Shown: one piece after another, positions 1 through 5,702 of the stretch
Position numbering within the stretch: position 1 is the stretch's first letter
How the letters are laid out: each line of letters begins with the position of its first letter
Origin: CAZXBB01 sp964638815
GTDB lineage: Bacteria; Planctomycetota; Phycisphaerae; Phycisphaerales; SM1A02
Length of the DNA: 12,211 nt
Assembly: GCA_964638815.1 (NCBI GenBank)
Contig: CAZXBB010000334.1
Location: 1-12,211 of the forward strand
Direction of reading: 5' to 3'
Position numbers and translations under genes: made by a program
The notes under the pieces: model-generated
The model's database searches: none
Seen by the model: the letters and a program-made list of their open reading frames with translations, nothing else
Told to the model about the DNA's origin: nothing

Positions 1-384
1 AGCCGCCTCACGCTGTTCGCGTTCGTCGCGCTCGCCCTTCCCGCCACGGTGCTGGCCGTGCAGTCCGGGACCCGCGTCACGGCCGAGATCTACCGCACCT
101 ACGAGCACTCGGCGGCGCAGATCTACCAGTTCGAGAGCACGCCGGTGAAGCTCAGCACGAGGACGGGCGCGCTCCACTGGCTGCGCGGCAACGCGGGCGC
201 CCAGGGCACCGGTGGGAGCTGGACACAGAACGTGCCGCCGGTCGGGGACGGGATCTACGAGATCCAGCGCGCGGGCGCCGGAATGGACGGCGTCTTCCTG
301 GTGGACGTGGAGAGTGGCGCGACGTGGATCCTCCGCTGGCGCGGCAACCAGAACGGCGCCTGGCATCCGCTGCCCGAGAACTGA
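1..384 (+). CDS. Secreted hypothetical protein, 5'-truncated by window edge
   Basis: The reading frame is open from base 1 and ends at the TGA at 382-384, so the true start lies outside the window. The first visible residues (LTLFAFVALALPATVLA) form a hydrophobic stretch ending in a signal-peptidase-like A-x-A context, so this is probably the tail of a signal peptide and nearly the whole mature protein is visible. An internal ATG at 49 exists, but using it would remove most of the hydrophobic leader. The remaining ~108 residues are rich in aromatic, Gly and Thr residues and look beta-stranded. They end in a short Trp-rich segment (VDVESGATWILRWRG, then W-H-P-L-P-E-N). I do not recognise the family. 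It is convergent with the small lipoprotein gene at 432-815, and a stem-loop lies between them. An exported or periplasmic location is inferred from the leader only. Confidence 0.7.
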   Translation, partial: SRLTLFAFVALALPATVLAVQSGTRVTAEIYRTYEHSAAQIYQFESTPVKLSTRTGALHWLRGNAGAQGTGGSWTQNVPPVGDGIYEIQRAGAGMDGVFLVDVESGATWILRWRGNQNGAWHPLPEN

Positions 385-390
385 CGCGCC

Positions 391-430
391 CGGCGTGACG
401 ATCCGCGCCGCCGCCTCCGTCGTCACGTCG
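391..430. terminator. Stem-loop between convergent genes, probable bidirectional terminator
   Basis: CGGCGTGACGA at 391-401 pairs with TCGTCACGTCG at 420-430. This gives an 11-bp stem with one G-U wobble and an 18-base GC-rich loop. It begins 6 bases after the stop of the upstream plus-strand gene and ends 1 base before the last codon of the minus-strand lipoprotein gene. No T-tract follows on either strand, so it is not a canonical intrinsic terminator. Position between two convergent stops is the main argument for the role. Confidence 0.45.
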
Positions 431-431
431 T

Positions 432-815
432 CTACAGCCCCGACCCGATCGAGATCCTGAACCGCACCACGCGCGGCTCGCGCCCTGCGCGTCGATGCTC
501 GACCGTCAGCATCTCCGTCACCTCGACCTCGGTCTCGCCCTCGTATCGCGCGCGCGCGCGAACGAGGAGTTCGGCGCCTCCCCCGCCCTCGACGACCTGC
601 GGTCGTCCTTCCATGCCGAGGTAGAGCGAGTCGTACGCGGTCACGCGCCACAGGCGGCTGCCGTCGTCCCGCAGCGACAGACGCAGCTCGACGAGGTCGC
701 CGACGCTGACGAACCGCGTCTCGCCGATCGCGAGGCCCGACAGTCGCGGTCCCGACGCGCAGCCGGCGATGACGGCGACGGAGAAGATGAGAAGCAACGG
801 CAGGCTCGTGCGCAT
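432..815 (-). CDS. Small lipoprotein with chagasin/I42-like inhibitor fold signature
   Basis: A 127-residue protein. Residues 1-18 form a lipoprotein signal peptide with lipobox I-A-G-C, so Cys19 is the expected lipidated residue and the protein should be membrane-anchored on the periplasmic side. The mature part resembles chagasin-type cysteine-peptidase inhibitors (MEROPS I42): a VSVGDLVELRL strand near 37-47, a Trp at about 56, a GGGG turn at 77-80, then R-A-R-A-R-Y-E-G and a final VVRFRISI strand. These line up with the chagasin pattern of VGxLVEIxL, an aromatic-x-Trp, GAGG and a closing F-x-V strand. The inhibitory loop NPTTG[FY] is absent (SLRDDGSRLW is in its place), so peptidase inhibition is doubtful. 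A GAGG sequence (plus-strand 825-828) lies 9 bases before the ATG. The 8-bp repeat array starts just upstream. The family assignment rests on motif comparison by eye. Confidence 0.72.
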   Translation of the reverse strand: MRTSLPLLLIFSVAVIAGCASGPRLSGLAIGETRFVSVGDLVELRLSLRDDGSRLWRVTAYDSLYLGMEGRPQVVEGGGGAELLVRARARYEGETEVEVTEMLTVEHRRAGREPRVVRFRISIGSGL

Positions 816-826
816 GGCGTTCGACC

Positions 827-976
827 TCGGGGTTCCGCGTCTCCGGGGTTCCGGGGTTCGGTGGGTCCGGGAGTCCGGCGGTCCGGGAGTCCGGCGGTCC
901 GGGAGTCCGGCGGTCCGGGAGTCCGGGGTTCCGGGAGTCCGGGGTCCAGCGGTCCGGGGGTCCGGGAGTTCGGTGA
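827..976. repeat. Tandem array of 8-bp units (TCCGGnnn), about 17-18 copies
   Basis: From 842 to 968 the plus strand reads as back-to-back octamers starting TCCGG: TCCGGGAG, TCCGGCGG and TCCGGGGT, with degenerate units at both ends (827-841 and 969-976) and one 7-base unit at 938-944. From 866 to 921 the units alternate strictly TCCGGGAG/TCCGGCGG, giving a 16-bp higher-order repeat. The period is not a multiple of three, and neither flanking gene reads through it plausibly. It fills most of the gap between the divergent lipoprotein and patatin genes and ends about 11 bases from the lipoprotein start codon. Every full unit carries the self-complementary core CCGG. Confidence 0.9.
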
Positions 977-986
977 CGGATCGGAC

Positions 987-992
987 ATCGTA
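987..992 (-). promoter_or_regulatory. Putative -10 element of lipoprotein gene (TACGAT)
   Basis: On the minus strand the sequence reads GCGGTACGATGTCC, close to the GCGGTATCCT seen upstream of the AsmA-like gene. A start about 7 bases downstream would place the whole 8-bp array inside the transcribed leader of the lipoprotein gene. There is no convincing -35 hexamer, so this is a weak call. Confidence 0.3.
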
Positions 993-994
993 CC

Positions 995-1021
995 GCGCGC
1001 ACCCGGGAAGCGCGCACCGGG
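995..1021. repeat. Direct repeat of 12-13 bp between divergent promoters
   Basis: GCGCGCACCCGGG at 995-1007 is repeated as GCGCGCACCGGG at 1010-1021, differing by one deleted C, with a 15-base offset. It sits between the putative minus-strand -10 at 987-992 and the plus-strand -10 at 1034-1039. Such a pair could be operator half-sites, but in DNA this GC-rich chance similarity is possible. Confidence 0.35.
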
Positions 1022-1033
1022 CGTCCTCGCCGG

Positions 1034-1039
1034 TATCCT
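1034..1039 (+). promoter_or_regulatory. Putative -10 element of patatin gene (TATCCT)
   Basis: TATCCT lies only 8 bases before the ATG at 1048. Transcription would therefore start at about 1046, at or next to the start codon, which implies a leaderless or nearly leaderless mRNA. No Shine-Dalgarno sequence precedes this ATG, which agrees. No clear -35 is visible. The same octamer, GGTATCCT, occurs on the minus strand upstream of the AsmA-like gene. Confidence 0.4.
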
Positions 1040-1047
1040 TGCGTGGT

Positions 1048-2193
1048 ATGACCGAACGGGAACCCGTCTACGCTCTCGTGTGCGCCGGTGGCGGCGCGCA
1101 CGGCGCCTACCAGGTCGGCGTACTCAAGTACATCCATGAGCATTTCTGCCGCGGCGACGCGAGCCCGTTCCGGATCTTCTCCGGCACCTCGGCCGGGAGC
1201 CTGAACACGGCGTTCTACGCCAGCCGGTCGTACGACGCGCGGCACGCGCGGCTCGAGCTGGAGCAGATGTGGCTCGACTTCCATGTGCCCGAGTACCACC
1301 GCAACACGAAGCGGAGCCTCTGGCGCTCGGTGTTCCGGCGCTGGGCCAGCAAGCGCCAGCGCGAATGCGGGTGGTCGCTCCTCGACCCGGGCCCGCTCGA
1401 GGCCGTCGTGCGTCACGGCTTCCGGCGCGCCGCGTTCGAGCGCTCCGTGGCCGAGGGCACCACGATCGGGGCCGCGATGTCGGCCACGGAGCTCCGCTCG
1501 TCGAGGCTCGTCTGGTTCGCGGACGGCCCGGCCGCGTCGGCGTGGCACTCGGGCAGCGCCATCTCGATGGAGGTCAGGCTCGACGCGCCCCACATCGTCG
1601 CGAGCTGCAGCATCCCGCTCGTCTTCCCCCCCGTGAAGATCGGCGATCACTACTTCTCCGACGGCGGCGTCGCGAACAAGGTCCCGTTCGGCGCGCCGAT
1701 CACCATGGGGGCGACGCGGATTCTCAGCGTGGCGACCGACCAGCCGCTGCCCGATCACCTGCCCGAGTATCGGCCCGGCTTCCGGCCAGCCTTCGGGGAC
1801 ATCGCCGGGATGATCGGCAACCAGTTCAGCCACGATTACGCCACCCACCAGGCGCAGTGGATCGAGCTCGTCAACTACTTCCGCCAGCAGCTCCCGGACC
1901 GGCCGATCCCGGAGGCCGCCCGCATCATGACCGGCCGGCGGCTCGAGGCTTCCCACTACCGACCCGTCGAGATCGAGCTGTTCGCCCCGTCGAAGCGCAT
2001 CGGCCACACGGATCTCTTCCACCCCGAGTACTTCGATCCCGACCTGAAGGGAACGGTGACGGGGCTGCGGTTTCACAGCGACTTCGAGAAGCGTCTGATC
2101 AGTTTCGGCTACGAGGACGCGAGCGCGCGTCACGAGACACTCGCGGCGTTCTTCAAGATCGACCGGCCGCAGCGGCCCTCTTCCTTCTCCTGA
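1048..2193 (+). CDS. Patatin-like phospholipase
   Basis: A 381-residue patatin-family serine acyl hydrolase, expected to cleave acyl esters of phospholipids or other lipids. All three signature elements are present: the oxyanion-hole glycine run GGGAHGAYQVG at 14-24, the nucleophile elbow GTSAG with Ser48, and the dyad aspartate in SDGGV at Asp205. There is no signal peptide or obvious membrane segment, so a cytoplasmic or membrane-peripheral location is likely. The frame is open much further upstream (an ATG at 769), but that extension runs through the 8-bp repeats and antisense to the lipoprotein gene. The ATG at 1048, directly before EREPVYALVCAGGG, is the sensible start. The ~150 residues after the DGG motif have no domain I recognise. 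The gene stands alone, divergent from the lipoprotein gene and 109 bases upstream of sdhC. The physiological substrate cannot be inferred. Confidence 0.93.
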   Translation: MTEREPVYALVCAGGGAHGAYQVGVLKYIHEHFCRGDASPFRIFSGTSAGSLNTAFYASRSYDARHARLELEQMWLDFHVPEYHRNTKRSLWRSVFRRWASKRQRECGWSLLDPGPLEAVVRHGFRRAAFERSVAEGTTIGAAMSATELRSSRLVWFADGPAASAWHSGSAISMEVRLDAPHIVASCSIPLVFPPVKIGDHYFSDGGVANKVPFGAPITMGATRILSVATDQPLPDHLPEYRPGFRPAFGDIAGMIGNQFSHDYATHQAQWIELVNYFRQQLPDRPIPEAARIMTGRRLEASHYRPVEIELFAPSKRIGHTDLFHPEYFDPDLKGTVTGLRFHSDFEKRLISFGYEDASARHETLAAFFKIDRPQRPSSFS

Positions 2194-2225
2194 AGCTGAG
2201 CGGGCGTCCGGGCCGATCGCCGTGA

Positions 2226-2238
2226 CCGGGCAGCCCGG
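2226..2238. promoter_or_regulatory. Perfect 13-bp palindrome upstream of the sdh promoter
   Basis: CCGGGC-A-GCCCGG is a perfect inverted repeat around one base. It ends 1 base before the putative -35 of the sdhCAB promoter and begins 32 bases after the patatin stop codon. It could be a regulator-binding site or a short hairpin ending patatin transcription. Neither role is demonstrated, and short GC palindromes are common in such DNA. Confidence 0.3.
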
Positions 2239-2239
2239 A

Positions 2240-2267
2240 TTGCGGTCGCAGCGCGGCCCGCTATCTT
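2240..2267 (+). promoter_or_regulatory. Putative promoter of sdhCAB (TTGCGG-16-TATCTT)
   Basis: TTGCGG at 2240-2245 and TATCTT at 2262-2267 are separated by 16 bases, a good housekeeping-sigma-type arrangement. Transcription would start near 2274, leaving a leader of about 29 bases. GGAG at 2292-2295, seven bases before the sdhC ATG, is the ribosome-binding site. This is the most complete promoter in the window. Confidence 0.5.
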
Positions 2268-2302
2268 GGGCCGGAGTCGTTCCACGGCCCCGGAGCCCGT
2301 CC

Positions 2303-3133
2303 ATGTCCCAAGGCGACATCTCCCTCCCCCAGGCCCGGAAGTTCCTCCAGACGAGCCGGCGCGACGGCTGGTGGATCCAGCCGCTGCTCACGTTCCTCGG
2401 CCTCGGCGGGTTCGTCGTCTATGCGACGTGGCGAGCGGCGATGAACGAGCACTTCATCTACGGTTCGCTGCTGTCGCCCTTCTACTCGCCGTACCTGATC
2501 GGCGACTCCGACCACGCGTGGATCCGCGTCGCCGTTGACTGGAAGCGCTACTGGCCGCTGACGCCCGCGCTGCTCATCCTGATCTTCCCCGGCGGCTTCC
2601 GGTTCACCTGCTACTACTACCGCGGGGCGTACTACAAGGCGTTCTGGGCCGACCCGCCCGCGTGCACGGTCGGCGAGCCGCGCAAGGGGTACCGCGGCGA
2701 GGCGTCGTTCCCGCTGATCCTCCAGAACCTGCACCGCTACTTCCTCTACTTCGCGGTGCTCTTCATCGGCATCCTCGCGTTCGACTTCGGGAAGTCGCTT
2801 TTCTGGCTCCAGGAAGACGGCTCGCGGGCGTTCGCGCTGCACGTCGGCTCGGTGGTGATGCTGCTGAACGTCTTCTTCCTCGGCGGCTACACGTTCAGTT
2901 GCCACTCGTTCCGGCATCTCGTCGGCGGCGGGATGGACGTGCTGGCGGGACGGCCCGTCAGGCGCAAGGTGTACGACTGCGTCACCTGCATCAACAGGCG
3001 TCACATGGTGTGGGCGTGGATCAGCCTCTTCTGGGTGGCGTTCACCGATCTTTACGTCTTCCTCGTCGCCCGCGAAACGTGGACCGACATTCTCATTTTC
3101 GGCGCCAGGGCCTGGAACCCGGAGATCCATTGA
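2303..3133 (+). CDS. sdhC: Succinate dehydrogenase membrane-anchor subunit, Sdh1 type
   Basis: A 276-residue integral membrane protein that anchors the SdhAB dimer and passes electrons to quinone. About five hydrophobic segments are visible (roughly 25-46, 85-103, 145-163, 178-197 and 236-257). One five-helix polypeptide replaces the usual separate SdhC and SdhD, as in the mycobacterial Sdh1 anchor (Rv0249c, about 273 residues). Its polar residues stand out: Cys103, Cys121, Cys200, His201, His205, Cys226, Cys229 and His234, in motifs FTCYYY, FSCHSFRH and DCVTCINRRH. A structural study of mycobacterial complex II reported a membrane-embedded Rieske-type 2Fe-2S cluster in the anchor, and these Cys/His residues are candidate ligands here; that is inference. 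Start: the ATG at 2303 has GGAG seven bases upstream. Earlier in-frame starts (2222) precede the likely promoter. The stop overlaps the sdhA start. Confidence 0.88.
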   Translation: MSQGDISLPQARKFLQTSRRDGWWIQPLLTFLGLGGFVVYATWRAAMNEHFIYGSLLSPFYSPYLIGDSDHAWIRVAVDWKRYWPLTPALLILIFPGGFRFTCYYYRGAYYKAFWADPPACTVGEPRKGYRGEASFPLILQNLHRYFLYFAVLFIGILAFDFGKSLFWLQEDGSRAFALHVGSVVMLLNVFFLGGYTFSCHSFRHLVGGGMDVLAGRPVRRKVYDCVTCINRRHMVWAWISLFWVAFTDLYVFLVARETWTDILIFGARAWNPEIH

Positions 3134-4950
3134 GCGGCTATCGAATCCACGAGCACGATGTCCTGGTCATCGGGGCGGGCGGGGCCGGGTTGCGGGCGGC
3201 GATCGAAGCGTCCGCGCGGGGCGTCTCGGTCGGCCTCGTCTGCAAGTCGCTGCTGGGCAAGGCGCACACCGTCATGGCCGAAGGCGGCGTGGCGGCGAGC
3301 CTCGGCAACGTGGACGACCGCGACAACTGGCGCGTCCACTTCGCGGACACGATGCGGGGCGGGCAGTATCTCAACAACTGGAGGATGGCGGAGAACCACG
3401 CCAGGGAGGCGGCCGATCGCGTGCGCGAGCTCGAGGCGTGGGGCGCCGTCTTCGACCGCACGCAGGACGGCCGCATCCTCCAGCGGAACTTCGGTGGTCA
3501 CAAGTACCCGCGGCTGGCGCACGTCGGCGACCGCACCGGCCTCGAGATGATCCGCACGCTCCAGGATCACGGCATCCACCAGGGCGTCGAGGTCTACATG
3601 GAGACCACGGTCACGCGGCTCCTGAAGGACGGCGACCGGGTCGTGGGCGCGTTCGCGTACGAGCGCGAGCGCGGGCGGTTTCTCGTCTTCCGCGCGCCGG
3701 CCGTGGTCCTCGCGACCGGCGGCATCGGCCGCGCGTACAAGGTGACGAGCAACTCGTGGGAGTACACGGGCGACGGGCACGCGCTCGCCTACGACGCCGG
3801 CGCGGACCTCATCGACATGGAGTTCGTGCAGTTCCATCCCACCGGCATGGTCTGGCCGGCGAGCGTGCGCGGCATCCTCGTGACCGAAGGCGTGCGCGGC
3901 GAGGGCGGCGTTCTCAGGAACAGCGAGGGACGCCGCTTCATGTTCGACGACATCCCCGAGCTCTACCGGAACCAGACCGCGGACAACGAGGAAGAGGGCT
4001 GGCGCTACGTCACCGGCGACAAGGATGCCCGCCGCCCCCCGGAGCTGCTCACGCGCGACCACGTCGCGCGGTGCATCGTGCGCGAGGTGAAGCAGGGTCG
4101 CGGCAGCCCGCACGGCGGCGCGTTCCTCGACATCGCGTGGATCAGGGAGAAGATCCCGAACGCGGAGGCGCACATCAAGCGCAAGCTCCCGAGCATGTAC
4201 CACCAGTTCAAGGAGCTTGCCGGCGTCGATATCACGAAGGAGCCGATGGAGGTCGGGCCGACGACGCACTACGCGATGGGCGGGATCCGCGTGGACGCCG
4301 ACACGCAGATGTCGACGGTGCCCGGTCTCTTCGCGGCCGGCGAGTGCGGGGCCGGGCTGCACGGAGCGAACCGGCTCGGCGGCAACTCGCTGTCGGACCT
4401 CATCGTCTTCGGCAAGCGGGCCGGCGAGCACGCGGCGGTCTGGGCGAAGGAGCACCCGGCCGGCGTCGCCGACGACGCGGAGGTCGAGGCGACGGCCCGG
4501 GCGGCGTTGACGCCACTCGACGCCAACCGCGGGAACGGCGGCGAGAACCCGTACGCGATCCAGCACGAGCTCCAGGACCTTATGCAGGACCTCGTCGGCA
4601 TCGCCCGCACCGAGGCGGACCTCGCGCAGGCGATCGACGGCATCGCGAAGCTGCGCGTCCGTGCCGCGAACGTCGCGGCTCCCGGCAACCGCGAGTACAA
4701 CAACGGCTGGCACACGGCACTCGATCTCGGCAATCTTCTCAGCGTGTCGGAGGCCGTGGCCCGGTCCGCGCTGGCCCGCCGGGAGAGTCGCGGCGCGCAT
4801 TCGCGGATCGACTACCCCGAGAAGGACCCCGCCCTGGCCCGCCACAACACGGTGATCTCGCGCGGCGCCGACGGCGCAATGGCCGTGCGCGAGGAGCCGA
4901 TTCCGCCGATGCGCGACGACCTGAAGCAGATCATCGAGGAGATGGAGTGA
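3130..4950 (+). CDS. sdhA: Succinate dehydrogenase flavoprotein subunit, Sdh1 type
   Basis: A 606-residue FAD subunit that oxidises succinate to fumarate on the cytoplasmic face. The Rossmann motif GAGGAG is at 15-20. His46 in GKAHTVMAEGG is the expected covalent FAD attachment site. Catalytic-region motifs are intact: HPTG (His236), TEGVRGEGG (Glu253, Arg256), TRDHVAR (Arg309), THYAMGG (His380) and NRLGGNSLSDL (Arg415). The C-terminal RRESRGAHSRIDYPEKD is also typical of the family. Stretches such as LGKAHTVMAEGG, RNFGGHKYPRLAHVGDRTG and KVTSNSWEYTGDGHALA recall mycobacterial Sdh1 (Rv0248c) more than the E. coli type. The start is probably the TTG at 3130: it overlaps the sdhC TGA (TTGA), has GGAG at 3121-3124, and leaves the usual short run before the FAD motif. 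No in-frame ATG is placed sensibly. Translation is likely coupled to sdhC. Confidence 0.95.
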   Translation: MSGYRIHEHDVLVIGAGGAGLRAAIEASARGVSVGLVCKSLLGKAHTVMAEGGVAASLGNVDDRDNWRVHFADTMRGGQYLNNWRMAENHAREAADRVRELEAWGAVFDRTQDGRILQRNFGGHKYPRLAHVGDRTGLEMIRTLQDHGIHQGVEVYMETTVTRLLKDGDRVVGAFAYERERGRFLVFRAPAVVLATGGIGRAYKVTSNSWEYTGDGHALAYDAGADLIDMEFVQFHPTGMVWPASVRGILVTEGVRGEGGVLRNSEGRRFMFDDIPELYRNQTADNEEEGWRYVTGDKDARRPPELLTRDHVARCIVREVKQGRGSPHGGAFLDIAWIREKIPNAEAHIKRKLPSMYHQFKELAGVDITKEPMEVGPTTHYAMGGIRVDADTQMSTVPGLFAAGECGAGLHGANRLGGNSLSDLIVFGKRAGEHAAVWAKEHPAGVADDAEVEATARAALTPLDANRGNGGENPYAIQHELQDLMQDLVGIARTEADLAQAIDGIAKLRVRAANVAAPGNREYNNGWHTALDLGNLLSVSEAVARSALARRESRGAHSRIDYPEKDPALARHNTVISRGADGAMAVREEPIPPMRDDLKQIIEEME

Positions 4951-5696
4951 TGGCGAAGGCGTCCTTCCGCGTGTGGCGCGGCGATGACAAGACCGGCGAC
5001 TTCGTGAAGTACGAGACCGAAATCGATCCCGGCATGGTCGTGCTCGACGCGGTGCACCGGATCCAGGCGGAGCAGGCGCCGGATCTCGCCGTGCGCTGGA
5101 ACTGCAAGGCGGGCAAGTGCGGCTCGTGCTCCGCCGAGATCAACGGCATGCCGCGGCTCATGTGCATGACGCGGCTCGACAGCCTGCCGCTCGACCAGCC
5201 CGTCGTCATCGAGCCCATGCAGGCGTTCCCACCGGTCAAGGACCTCGTCACCGACGTCTCGTGGAACTACGCGGTCAAGAAGAAGATCAGGCCGTTCAAG
5301 CCGCGCTCGCCCGACGCCCCCGACGGCACGTGGCGCATGGACCAGAAGGACGTGGACCGCGTCCAGGAGTTCCGCAAGTGCATCGAGTGCTTCCTCTGCC
5401 AGGACGTCTGCCACGTCCTGCGTGATCACCACAAGCACGACGAGTTCATCGGGCCGCGGTTCCTGGTGTACGCCGCCGCGCTCGAGATGCACCCGCTCGA
5501 CACGGAGGACCGCCTCGAGGATCTGCGCAAACGCGACGGCGTCGGCTACTGCAACATCACGAAGTGCTGCACGAAAGTGTGCCCCGAGCACATCACGATC
5601 ACGGACAACGCGATCATCCCGCTGAAGGAGCGCGTCGTGGACGAGTATTTCGACCCGGTGCGCAAGCTGTTCAGGATCTTCCGGCCGAGAGGCTGA
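4950..5696 (+). CDS. sdhB: Succinate dehydrogenase iron-sulfur subunit, Sdh1 type
   Basis: A 248-residue iron-sulfur protein that relays electrons from SdhA FAD to the membrane anchor. The N-terminal ferredoxin-like domain carries the 2Fe-2S ligands Cys52, Cys57, Cys60 and Cys72 (CKAGKCGSC, then MCM). The C-terminal domain has CIECFLCQDVC (Cys144, 147, 150, 154) and CNITKCCTKVCP (Cys201, 206, 207, 211), which supply the 4Fe-4S and 3Fe-4S clusters. The length equals that recalled for mycobacterial Rv0247c. The ATG overlaps the sdhA stop (TGATG), so translation is probably coupled. A longer open frame runs antiparallel-looking through sdhA (from 3438) but encodes Arg/Pro-rich shadow sequence. 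The stop is six bases from the convergent porin stop, leaving no room for a separate terminator. Confidence 0.96.
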   Translation: MAKASFRVWRGDDKTGDFVKYETEIDPGMVVLDAVHRIQAEQAPDLAVRWNCKAGKCGSCSAEINGMPRLMCMTRLDSLPLDQPVVIEPMQAFPPVKDLVTDVSWNYAVKKKIRPFKPRSPDAPDGTWRMDQKDVDRVQEFRKCIECFLCQDVCHVLRDHHKHDEFIGPRFLVYAAALEMHPLDTEDRLEDLRKRDGVGYCNITKCCTKVCPEHITITDNAIIPLKERVVDEYFDPVRKLFRIFRPRG

Positions 5697-5702
5697 TCGC
5701 GG

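Noticed and set aside
842..968. CRISPR array
   Set aside because: The units are 8 bp with no spacers, and no cas genes are nearby.
641..988. Minus-strand open frame translating the repeat array into a Pro/Arg/Gly-rich protein
   Set aside because: It is produced by the 8-bp repeats read in three frames and is out of frame with the real lipoprotein gene it overlaps.
769..1047. N-terminal extension of the patatin protein
   Set aside because: It runs antisense to the lipoprotein start and through the repeats; the patatin motifs begin just after the ATG at 1048.
3052..4845. Long minus-strand open frame of 597 codons antisense to sdhA
   Set aside because: High-GC shadow frame, rich in Arg, Val, Ala and Asp; sdhA on the other strand is unmistakable.
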